Positions 1 to 5,768 are shown, counted from the stretch's first letter. The stretch: 7,132 nucleotides of DNA from a bacterium (GCA_025980505.1 JAICXI010000090.1:1-7132), one strand, 5' to 3'. A program made the numbers and translations. Notes: generated by a model from the sequence alone, not told the origin.

Positions 1-713
1 ACTTGAAGATACTGGAAAGCGCCGCCACCGAGGCTACCCAGTTGCTGGACCGCCTCACCATCCACGTCACGGAATTTTTCCGGGACGCCGGGGTTTACAA
101 GGCCCTCCAGGAGAGGCAACTGCAGGCTCTCCCGGAGGCGGCGGATAAAAAAATAAAGGTGTGGTGCGCCGGTTGCAGTACGGGGGAAGAGGCCTATTCG
201 GTGGCCATCATGCTGTGGGAGTGGTGTTTTGCCAGGTCGGACGCGTCCTTTGAAATACTGGCCACCGACATCGACCACGCCAGTGTCCGGACGGCCGAGA
301 AAGGGGAATACGGCATGGAAGCCCTCCAGAAGATGCCCAAGTCCCAGGTGACCCGTTGGTTCCACCTCGAGGGGCAGAAGGCCAAGGTCGTTTCGGACCT
401 GCAAAAGAACATCCGGTTCCGCGTCCATAATTTGCTGGCCCCTTGGCCTCCGGAATTGTCGGGCTTCCATATTGTTTTTTGCCGGAACCTTTTGATTTAC
501 CTGACCGCCCCCCAACAACAAAAGATCTACGAACAGTTCGCCAAGGCCCTTTTGCCGGGTGGGAACCTGGTCCTCGGCCTGACGGAAACCCTTTTGGGGC
601 CTGCCCGCCGGTTTTACCAGTGCCAGGACGTCAAGCACCGGATTTACCAAGTGCTGCGCCGGCCGCTCCCGGCCCCCGAGCCCCTTGGCCCCGAGGACGG
701 ACCCCATGGATAA
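1..713 (+). CDS. cheR: CheR chemoreceptor glutamate methyltransferase, 5'-truncated
   Basis: CheR transfers methyl groups from S-adenosylmethionine to receptor glutamates in the cytoplasm during adaptation. The visible 236 residues (counted from the codon at 3) begin inside the small N-terminal helical domain. LTIHVTEFFRD (residues 18-28) is the conserved CheR segment joining the two domains. The SAM-binding loop VWCAGCSTGEEAYS follows at 53-66, then ILATDID at 85-91 and the methyltransferase-core motif FCRNLLIYL at 159-167. Full-length CheR is usually about 260-290 residues, so roughly 50-60 N-terminal residues lie upstream of the window. The TTG at 3 is probably an internal Leu codon, not the start. 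The C-terminus is a Pro-rich tail (RRPLPAPEPLGPEDGP) resembling an interdomain linker. The stop overlaps the start of the next TPR gene by 8 bp, which suggests translational coupling and a functional pair like the CheR-TPR fusions FrzF and WspC. Family assignment is very secure. Confidence 0.96.
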   Translation, partial: LKILESAATEATQLLDRLTIHVTEFFRDAGVYKALQERQLQALPEAADKKIKVWCAGCSTGEEAYSVAIMLWEWCFARSDASFEILATDIDHASVRTAEKGEYGMEALQKMPKSQVTRWFHLEGQKAKVVSDLQKNIRFRVHNLLAPWPPELSGFHIVFCRNLLIYLTAPQQQKIYEQFAKALLPGGNLVLGLTETLLGPARRFYQCQDVKHRIYQVLRRPLPAPEPLGPEDGPHG

Positions 714-1887
714 GGCCCAAGACCACATCAATTTAGGGACGGCTTTTTCCCTTTCCAAACGCTATGAGGACGCCATCGTGGAGTTCAAAAGGGCCCTTGC
801 CTTGAGCCCCTCGGACGGCGAAATCCTATTCCAACTGGGGAGCCTCTGCACCAATGTGGGGAATTACGGGGAGGCGGAAGGTTACTTCCGGAAGGCCCTC
901 GCGGCCAATCCCATGAACCTGAACGCCCATTGCAAGCTGGGGTTGCTGTTGGAAGTGCAGGGGAAATATCCCGACGCCGTCGTGGAGTTCCAGAAATCCG
1001 TGGAGTTGAACCCCGGGGACGCGGGGCTTTACAACAACCTGGGGAACGTTTATTCCAAGATGGGGAAGTACGAAGACTCCATCGTCCAATACCAAAAATA
1101 CACCGGAATCAACGCCAGCAACGCGGAGATTTTTTTCAAAATGGGTTATGCCCACGAACAATTGGGCCAATTGGACGAGGCCATCGGCTGTTATGAGCGG
1201 GCCTTGCTCGCCAATCCACGCCACGCCGCGGTTTACGCCATCCTGGGGAACGCTTATTTCAAGCGCGGAATGTACGTCGAGTCCATCGTGCAATACCAGC
1301 AGGCGCTGAAGTTGAACCCCCAGGAGCCCGAGGTCCACTTGAAAATGGGCCTGGCCTATATGGCGCAAGGGCAATATGGCGAGGCTTTGGAGGTCTTGAA
1401 ACAAGCCCAGGCCCGCAACCCCAACAACGCTGAAGTGTACCTCAAGATGGGGATGATTTACGCCGGCCGGGGACAGCATGACGAAGCCATCCAAATGTAC
1501 CGGAGAGTGATGGAAATCAACCCCCATGACGCCAGCGTCCATAACGTTTTGGGCTATATTTACGACAAGCAAGGCGACATGGAAAAGGCCTTGGAGGAAT
1601 ACCAAGCCGCCAAGATTTTGAACCCCAACGACATCGGCATCCTGGAGAACCTTGGAAATTTGAATTATAAGCAGGGGAAGTTCGACGAAGCCGAGGCGGA
1701 ATTTGAGAAGCTGATTTCCCTGAACCCCATCCATGCGGACGCCCGCGCCAAATTGGGGAACATCTACCTGAAAAAAGGCGAAAGGCAGAAAGCCGTCGAA
1801 CATTGGGAAAAGTCGCTGGCTATCGACCCCTCCAACGAGATCCTCAAAAACAACCTGAAAATCATGAAGGAAAATAACGCCTTATGA
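706..1887 (+). CDS. TPR-repeat protein, 11 tandem repeats, CheR partner candidate
   Basis: This 393-residue protein is almost entirely tetratricopeptide repeats: about 11 consecutive 34-residue units from residue 1 to about 375. Each has the usual pattern, for example YNNLGNVYSKMGKYEDSIVQ, with the helix B EAI/DAI signature and a closing LNP or INP. There is no signal peptide, membrane segment or catalytic domain, so it should be a cytoplasmic scaffold or partner-binding solenoid. The ATG at 706 is chosen over a TTG at 685 because GAGG at 693-696 sits 9 bp ahead of it and the TPR pattern begins directly after it. The start overlaps the end of cheR by 8 bp and the stop overlaps the next gene by 4 bp (ATGA), so translation of the three genes is probably coupled. 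In FrzF and WspC, TPRs are fused to a CheR domain and control it; here they are a separate chain. The binding partner is inferred from position only. Confidence 0.93.
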   Translation: MDKAQDHINLGTAFSLSKRYEDAIVEFKRALALSPSDGEILFQLGSLCTNVGNYGEAEGYFRKALAANPMNLNAHCKLGLLLEVQGKYPDAVVEFQKSVELNPGDAGLYNNLGNVYSKMGKYEDSIVQYQKYTGINASNAEIFFKMGYAHEQLGQLDEAIGCYERALLANPRHAAVYAILGNAYFKRGMYVESIVQYQQALKLNPQEPEVHLKMGLAYMAQGQYGEALEVLKQAQARNPNNAEVYLKMGMIYAGRGQHDEAIQMYRRVMEINPHDASVHNVLGYIYDKQGDMEKALEEYQAAKILNPNDIGILENLGNLNYKQGKFDEAEAEFEKLISLNPIHADARAKLGNIYLKKGERQKAVEHWEKSLAIDPSNEILKNNLKIMKENNAL

Positions 1888-2525
1888 TGAAACCCCAAGA
1901 AAAATCCCTGGGCGAGCTGCTTCGACAGGCGGGGAAGATCACCTCGCGGCAGATCCAAGTGGCCCTGGGTGAGCAGAAGAAAACCCATGAGCCGATCGGA
2001 AAAGTCCTCGTCCGGCTGGGGTTCGTGGAGGAACGGGACATCCTTCAGGTGATGCAGGGCATGATGGTCCTGACGTTCCTCGCGTCGGACGAACGTTACG
2101 GCATTGAAACCTTTCGCGTTCGGGAGGTCTTGAAGTATTCGCCCGTCGCGGCCTCGGAACGGTTCCATGAACCGTGGGAGGGAGAGGCGGTTTTAAGGGG
2201 CTCGCCCGTCCCGGTCCTGTCCTTCCGGAAGTTCCTCGGTATCGAGGATTTCCCCCGGAAGGAAGGGACTTGGTTTATCGTGTTGGAGAAAAGCAAGCAT
2301 CCCTTCATCCTTTGGGTGGACCAGGTGAAAGAGGTGGCGAGGGTTAAAGTCGAACAAATCGAAGCCGTGCCGCCCTATCTTTTCGGGAAAAAGAACGAAT
2401 TGTATTACTGTTTGGGTAAAATAAAGGAAGAACTTTATTCCATTTTGAATCCGGATATGCTGGGTGACGTGCAGGACTTTTCCCTTCCGGCCATCGAGGT
2501 GGACCATGCCGACCCAGAAAGTTAA
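1884..2525 (+). CDS. MshEN/GspE-N-like and CheW-like domain fusion adaptor
   Basis: This 213-residue protein has two parts. Residues 8-60 show a bipartite repeat: 24 residues (SLGELLRQAGKITSRQIQ..., 8-31), a five-residue spacer (KKTHE, 32-36), then 24 residues (PIGKVLVRLGFVEERDIL..., 37-60). That layout is the published hallmark of the MshEN (GspE N-terminal) domain, which binds cyclic di-GMP in the MshE pilus ATPase. The Arg that opens each RLG motif is Ser or Pro here, so ligand binding is uncertain. Residues 61 to about 200 resemble a CheW receptor-kinase coupling domain: VLTFLASDERYGIETFRVREVLKY corresponds to the first CheW strands and VLRGSPVPVLSFRKFLGI to NLRGxxxPVxDLRKxFGL. The usual receptor- and CheA-contact positions are diverged. 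The ATG at 1884 (second ATG at 1887) follows GAAGGA at 1866-1871 and overlaps the TPR stop. No ATPase domain follows, so this is not a pilus motor. The fold calls are from visible motifs; the function is inferred. Confidence 0.82.
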   Translation: MMKPQEKSLGELLRQAGKITSRQIQVALGEQKKTHEPIGKVLVRLGFVEERDILQVMQGMMVLTFLASDERYGIETFRVREVLKYSPVAASERFHEPWEGEAVLRGSPVPVLSFRKFLGIEDFPRKEGTWFIVLEKSKHPFILWVDQVKEVARVKVEQIEAVPPYLFGKKNELYYCLGKIKEELYSILNPDMLGDVQDFSLPAIEVDHADPES

Positions 2526-2583
2526 GGATTTATCGACGTTCAAAGAAGTCGGTATGGCACCGATTTCCTTGATGCAATCCTAA
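2506..2583 (+). CDS. possible 25-residue small ORF ahead of the long TPR gene
   Basis: An ATG at 2506 opens a 25-codon frame beginning MPTQKVKDLSTF and ending in TAA at 2581-2583. GAGG at 2496-2499 is 6 bp ahead, a reasonable ribosome binding site. The frame overlaps the end of the upstream adaptor gene by 20 bp, and its stop codon lies inside TAAGGAG, the ribosome binding site of the next gene, so terminating ribosomes would be delivered to that start. I recognise no family. It could be a leader or coupling peptide, or chance: it is short, and the overlap with the upstream gene constrains part of its sequence. Confidence 0.28.
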   Translation: MPTQKVKDLSTFKEVGMAPISLMQS

Positions 2584-2587
2584 GGAG
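2581..2587 (+). promoter_or_regulatory. ribosome binding site fixing the long TPR gene start
   Basis: TAAGGAG lies 9 bp before the ATG at 2597 and is a strong match to the anti-Shine-Dalgarno complement. It supports 2597 as the true start even though the gene begins 71 bp after the preceding stop, a larger gap than elsewhere in this unit. Confidence 0.75.
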
Positions 2588-2596
2588 AATCGGCGC

Positions 2597-4813
2597 ATGC
2601 CGACGCGTCCCGAAACCAAAACCATCCGCGAACTGGCCAACGGCGCCGATCAAGGCGATGCGTCCACCCATAATAATTTGGGGGTTTTTTACTACTCCAA
2701 GGGCATGTACGCGGAGGCCATCAAGGAATTCAAGACGGCCCTGGAAGTGGAACCTGAAAACATCCAGGTCCAGGAAAACCTGAAGGCCGTCAACCGCCAT
2801 ACCGGGCTTTACGACCGGTCGGTGGAAGCCTTCAAAAAATCCACCCAGATGGTCCCGCAGGACCCGGAAGCTTCCTATAACTTGGCCAACGCCTACCGTT
2901 ATATGGGCGAGTACGAAAAGGCCATCGAATACTACCAGCGAACCTTGGAGTTGAATCCCGACCACGCCTTCGCCCGGAACTACCTGGGCATCGCCTTTAA
3001 ATGCCTGGGGCGTTTTGACGAGGCCATGGCCGAGTTCCGCAAGGCCATCGAGAAAAATCCCTTTTTCGCCGATCTCCACAACAACCTGGGCGAGGTTTAT
3101 TACAAAAAGGCCATGATCAACGAGGGCCTGATTGAATTCAAGAAGGCCATCTCCCTCAATCCCGATTACGCCGCCGCCCATTACAACCTGAGTTTCGTCT
3201 ATGGCGATAAAAACATGCTGGAGGAAGCGGAACGCGAATTCAAGAAGGCCGTGGACTTGAACCCCAATTTCGGGCAAGGCGCCCAAGCGCTGCTCTCCAT
3301 CGAGCGGCCCAAGACCCTGGAGGAAAGGGTCGCCGAGAAGGTGGCTTCCCAACCCATGGGGGCCCCCACGACGGCCGACACTTACTTAAGCTTGGCCTCC
3401 GCCTACAAGGGAAAAGGCCTGCTGGATGAAGCCATCCGTGAATATAAAAGGGCCATCGAGGCCCTCCCCAATGAGGAAAAACTTTACCGGGCCCTGGGGG
3501 AGATTTACCTCACCAAGGGCCTTCTGGAAGAGGCGCTGGAAACCTCGCAAAAGGCCGTCCAGTTGGGGCCCCGAAGCGTTGAAAACTACATCCAGGCCGG
3601 TATTGCACTGAGGGAGTTGAACCGGACGGAACAGGCCTCCCAGCAGTTCCAACGGGCCATCGAACTGGTCCCCGGGTCCAGCATGGCGCATTTCGAATTG
3701 GGCGTCACTTATTTCAAAATGGGAGAAAGCGAGAAGGCCACCAAGGAAGTCCGGGAGGCCCTGGAAATCGACCCTCAAAACGCCGAGGCCCATTACTACC
3801 TGGGCGTTTATTACTACAAGGTGAACCTTTACGACGAGGCCATCCGTGAGATTTCCCAGGCCATCGACCTGAACGTTTCCATTGCTTCCAGCGCCGAGGC
3901 GCTGACCTACCTGGGGTTGGCCCTGGCCGACAAGGGCCGCTTTGAGGAGGCCATCGCCGAATACAAGAAAGCCATGGAATTCGACCCCAAGAACCCCATC
4001 ATCCACAACAGCCTGGGGGTGGCCTACAAGAACGCGGGCCTGCTGCCGGAAGCCATCCACCACTACCAGCAGGCCATCCAGTTAAATCCCCAGTACGCCA
4101 AGGCTTATAACAACCTGGGCGTCGTTTACTTCAAAATGAGCCAGTATGAAAAGGCCATCGAGGTCTTCCAAAAAGCCGTGGAAATCGAGCCCGATTATAA
4201 GACGGCTCAAAATAACCTGGCCGTGGCCATGAAAAAGAAAAATGTCCTCTCCGAGGCGTCCGAAGCGCTGATCAAGCAAATCATGGCCGATCCGGAGAAC
4301 GCGGCGCTCCATTTCAACCTTGGAACCCTCTATAAAAACACGGGACAGTTCCAGGAAGCGGTGCGGGAGTTCCAGGAAACCATCCGCCTGTCGCCCAAAA
4401 ACCGGGAAGTGTTGACGAGCCTGGGGGAAGTGTATTTGAACTTGGACCAGTTGGACGAGGCGGTGAAGGTCCTGGCCAAGGCTGTTTCCTGCGACCCCCG
4501 TTTCCCTGAAGCCCATCTCCAATTGGGGAAGGTCTATATCCGGCGGCAATGGTGGGACGAGGCCCTCGTCGAGCTCAAAAAAACCCAGGAATTAAAGGGG
4601 GACATCAACGAAATTCATTTCCACCTGGGGCAGGTTTACCGGTATAAAAGCTGGTGGGATGAGGCCGTCGCGGAGTTCCAAAACTACCTGAATTCCCCCA
4701 ATCTCGAGGAAGACAAGGTGGTCCAGGCTAACGATACGATCCAGCAAATCCAAACCTGGAAAAAGCAATTGCAGGTTTCGCCCAGCGCCGGCAATTCGAA
4801 ATTGATCAAATAG
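2597..4813 (+). CDS. large TPR-repeat protein, about 19 repeats in two blocks
   Basis: A 738-residue soluble protein built almost wholly of 34-residue tetratricopeptide repeats. I count about 6 repeats in residues 16-230, then a break at about 232-258 with a charged, repeat-free stretch (RPKTLEERVAEKVASQ) followed by a short PMGAPTT linker, then about 13 repeats from about 258 to 722 and a short polar tail. Typical units are YNLANAYRYMGEYEKAIEYY and YNNLGVVYFKMSQYEKAIEV. Two late repeats carry a WWDEA variant (QWWDEALVE, SWWDEAVAE), which may mark a distinct binding face. No signal peptide, membrane helix or enzymatic domain is visible, so a cytoplasmic scaffold role is likely. The start has the strong TAAGGAG site described separately. 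The stop is 12 bp before the PII gene, so the two are almost surely cotranscribed. It is not a simple duplicate of the 393-residue TPR protein upstream, although both share the degenerate consensus. The partner is unknown. Confidence 0.93.
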   Translation: MPTRPETKTIRELANGADQGDASTHNNLGVFYYSKGMYAEAIKEFKTALEVEPENIQVQENLKAVNRHTGLYDRSVEAFKKSTQMVPQDPEASYNLANAYRYMGEYEKAIEYYQRTLELNPDHAFARNYLGIAFKCLGRFDEAMAEFRKAIEKNPFFADLHNNLGEVYYKKAMINEGLIEFKKAISLNPDYAAAHYNLSFVYGDKNMLEEAEREFKKAVDLNPNFGQGAQALLSIERPKTLEERVAEKVASQPMGAPTTADTYLSLASAYKGKGLLDEAIREYKRAIEALPNEEKLYRALGEIYLTKGLLEEALETSQKAVQLGPRSVENYIQAGIALRELNRTEQASQQFQRAIELVPGSSMAHFELGVTYFKMGESEKATKEVREALEIDPQNAEAHYYLGVYYYKVNLYDEAIREISQAIDLNVSIASSAEALTYLGLALADKGRFEEAIAEYKKAMEFDPKNPIIHNSLGVAYKNAGLLPEAIHHYQQAIQLNPQYAKAYNNLGVVYFKMSQYEKAIEVFQKAVEIEPDYKTAQNNLAVAMKKKNVLSEASEALIKQIMADPENAALHFNLGTLYKNTGQFQEAVREFQETIRLSPKNREVLTSLGEVYLNLDQLDEAVKVLAKAVSCDPRFPEAHLQLGKVYIRRQWWDEALVELKKTQELKGDINEIHFHLGQVYRYKSWWDEAVAEFQNYLNSPNLEEDKVVQANDTIQQIQTWKKQLQVSPSAGNSKLIK

Positions 4814-4825
4814 CCAAGGGATTTT

Positions 4826-5164
4826 ATGAAACTTTTGGTGTGCATCATTCCGCCGAAAAAAATCGACCAGGTCAAGAAGGTTTTGTGGGAGTCGGGCATC
4901 CGCGGTGTCACCTTCTCGGAAGGGTCGGGGTACGGATACCAAAAGGTCCAGGTGGAATCGGTCAAGGGCGCGGATTATAAGGTGCAGTACCAGCCGAGGA
5001 TCCGCCTTGAAATCGCCTTGCCGGACGGGGAAGTGGAGCCGGTCGTCGAGCTCTTGTTGGAAACGGTGCGGACCGGACGGATTGGTGACGGCAAGTTTTT
5101 CATCATTCCCTTGGAGGATGTGGTCCGCGTGCGCACGGGGGAGCGGGGGGAAAACGCGCTTTGA
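4826..5164 (+). CDS. PII (GlnB/GlnK-family) nitrogen/energy signal protein
   Basis: PII proteins are trimers that sense 2-oxoglutarate and ATP/ADP and bind target proteins through a flexible T-loop. This 112-residue protein aligns without gaps to E. coli GlnB numbering. Retained are Gly35, Gly37, Gln39, Lys40, Gly48, Ala49 and Tyr51 (the uridylylated residue in enteric PII), the nucleotide-site segment RTGRIGDGKFF at 82-92 (Thr83, Gly87, Gly89, Lys90), and Arg101 and Arg103 in RVRTGE. Differences: Lys9 is Pro, Arg38 is Tyr, the T-loop reads VQVESVKGADY with Val where Tyr46 is usual, and the 2-oxoglutarate-contacting Lys58 is Arg. The ATG at 4826 has AAGGG at 4816-4820. It lies 12 bp after the TPR gene and is the last gene before tandem hairpins. 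No amtB, glnA or NtrBC gene is adjacent, so the family is secure but its target here may be a chemosensory protein or the TPR scaffold (inference). GlnB versus GlnK cannot be told apart. Confidence 0.93.
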   Translation: MKLLVCIIPPKKIDQVKKVLWESGIRGVTFSEGSGYGYQKVQVESVKGADYKVQYQPRIRLEIALPDGEVEPVVELLLETVRTGRIGDGKFFIIPLEDVVRVRTGERGENAL

Positions 5165-5201
5165 CCTCGGAAGAAGGTAAATAAGGTGGAAAAGAAGCTG
5201 T

Positions 5202-5255
5202 AGGGGGCATGGAGAAGCGGCGGCGGGTTTCCCACCGGCCCCTTCAATCTTTTTT
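5202..5255 (+). terminator. likely intrinsic terminator after the PII gene
   Basis: An outer stem AGGGGGC (5202-5208) pairs with GCCCCTT (5238-5244), including one G-U pair. An inner stem CGGCGGG (5221-5227) pairs with CCCACCG (5231-5237) across a TTT loop with one mismatch. A T-run (5250-5255) follows 5 bases after the outer stem. About 12 unpaired bases bulge on the 5' side, so it is less compact than a textbook terminator, but its position 38 bp after the PII stop fits the end of unit 1. Confidence 0.55.
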
Positions 5256-5260
5256 ATCCG

Positions 5261-5276
5261 TGGCTCGTTTATTGAT
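5261..5276 (+). promoter_or_regulatory. weak sigma-54-like promoter candidate before cheY
   Basis: TGGCTCGTTTATTGAT matches the sigma-54 consensus TGGCACGnnnnTTGCW at all but two specified positions with exact -24/-12 spacing. However, the C of the nearly invariant -12 GC is A. A start about 12 bp downstream would fall inside the hairpin at 5280-5304. I found no convincing sigma-70 or sigma-28 promoter in this gap, so this is the best candidate but a poor one. Confidence 0.2.
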
Positions 5277-5279
5277 ATG

Positions 5280-5304
5280 AAAAAGTCCGGGTAACGGGCT
5301 TTTT
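5280..5304. terminator. perfect 10-bp hairpin with flanking A/T runs, probably bidirectional terminator
   Basis: AAAAAGTCCG (5280-5289) pairs along its full length with CGGGCTTTTT (5295-5304), one pair being T-G, around a five-base loop. The run of T on the 3' side, mirrored by A on the 5' side, gives an intrinsic-terminator form readable from either strand. It backs up the weaker hairpin at 5202-5255 and separates the PII-ended unit from cheY. It could instead act as an attenuator in a cheY leader if the promoter lies upstream. Confidence 0.62.
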
Positions 5305-5318
5305 AACGTCCTGTTAAA
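5302..5318. repeat. short inverted repeat upstream of cheY, possible operator
   Basis: TTTAAC (5302-5307) and GTTAAA (5313-5318) form a perfect 6-bp inverted repeat with a 5-base spacer. It begins inside the T-run of the preceding hairpin and ends 28 bp before the cheY start. The size and symmetry fit a dimeric regulator site, but A/T-rich repeats this short also arise by chance. Confidence 0.25.
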
Positions 5319-5334
5319 TTTCACATTTGGTTTT

Positions 5335-5341
5335 GAGGAGG
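5335..5341 (+). promoter_or_regulatory. ribosome binding site deciding the cheY GTG start
   Basis: GAGGAGG sits 5 bp ahead of GTG at 5347. It is a near-perfect site, and the CheY family N-terminus (MAHRIMLVDD) begins exactly at that GTG, so the non-ATG start is well supported. Confidence 0.8.
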
Positions 5342-5346
5342 ATTTT

Positions 5347-5709
5347 GTGGCTCATCGAATCATGCTGGTGGATGACGCTTCCTTTATGCGGATGATGCTG
5401 AAGAATATCCTGGTGGGCTCGGGATACGAGGTCATCGGCGAAGCCGAGAACGGGGCCAAAGCCGTCGAGCAGTACAAGGCCCTCAAACCCGACCTGGTCA
5501 TCATGGACATCATCATGCCCGAAATGGGCGGTATCGATGCGGTACGGGAGATCGTGAAACAAAACCCTTCGGCCAAGATCCTCATGTGCAGTTCCATGGG
5601 CCAACAATCCCTTGTCGTGGAGGCCATCCAAGCGGGAGCCAAGGATTTTATCGTCAAGCCTTTCCAACCTTCCAATGTCCTGGAAGCGGTGAAAAAAGCG
5701 TTGGGTTGA
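5347..5709 (+). CDS. cheY: CheY chemotaxis response regulator, receiver domain only
   Basis: A single-domain receiver of 120 residues, the normal CheY length, that takes a phosphoryl group from CheA and signals to the motor or other output. Asp9 and Asp10 are the acidic metal-binding pair, Asp54 (VIMDIIMPEMGG) is the phosphoacceptor, Ser82 in LMCSSMGQQ is the switch Ser/Thr, and Lys104 in FIVKPF is the conserved lysine. MAHRIMLVDDASFMRMML and CSSMGQQ are typical of the Bacillus/Thermotoga CheY group rather than enteric CheY. It starts at GTG with a strong GAGGAGG site. There is no DNA-binding or enzymatic output domain. It is the first gene of the second unit, 59 bp ahead of cheC, whose product is expected to dephosphorylate it. 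Whether the target is a flagellar switch or another motor cannot be told here. Confidence 0.96.
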   Translation: MAHRIMLVDDASFMRMMLKNILVGSGYEVIGEAENGAKAVEQYKALKPDLVIMDIIMPEMGGIDAVREIVKQNPSAKILMCSSMGQQSLVVEAIQAGAKDFIVKPFQPSNVLEAVKKALG

Positions 5710-5710
5710 A

Positions 5711-5736
5711 CCCGGGCCCGCCAAGGGCCGCCCGGG
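5711..5736. repeat. GC-rich hairpin between cheY and cheC
   Basis: CCCGGGC (5711-5717) and GCCCGGG (5730-5736) are perfect inverted arms around 12 bases, starting 2 bp after the cheY stop. No T-run follows, so it is not an intrinsic terminator. It may stabilise the upstream cheY message or lower readthrough, giving more CheY than CheC, CheD and CheW. Confidence 0.45.
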
Positions 5737-5768
5737 AAACCGGCGGTCCGGCGGCATCAAGGAATGAC

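Noticed and set aside
685..705. Upstream TTG start extending the first TPR protein by 7 residues
   Set aside because: The ATG at 706 has a correctly spaced GAGG and begins just before the first TPR; the TTG adds residues with no family support.
443..736. 97-codon + strand frame overlapping the cheR end
   Set aside because: Pro/Arg-rich shifted reading of cheR. The cheR frame here carries the conserved FCRNLLIYL motif.
826..1803. 325-codon open frame on the - strand opposite the first TPR gene
   Set aside because: It mirrors the periodic TPR codons and has a low-complexity Val/Leu/Gly/His-rich product with no domain. The + strand frame is a clear TPR protein.
1884..2525. Reading the adaptor as a truncated type II secretion or pilus ATPase
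   Set aside because: Only the N-terminal MshEN-like part matches. No Walker A or B motif follows; the rest is CheW-like and ends in a normal stop.
2540..4549. Three long - strand frames (270, 225 and 155 codons) opposite the large TPR gene
   Set aside because: Same artefact: antisense of repetitive TPR sequence, with recurring GLxxLxQ-type patterns set by the sense repeats and no recognisable family.
706..4813. Repeated DNA within the TPR genes as a CRISPR-like or satellite array
   Set aside because: The 102-bp periodicity is the 34-residue TPR unit. Copies differ strongly at the DNA level and stay in frame, so it is protein repeat structure.
5586..5768. Long N-terminal extension of CheC reaching back into cheY
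   Set aside because: It reads cheY in a wrong frame. The ATG at 5769 has a good ribosome binding site and matches the family N-terminus.
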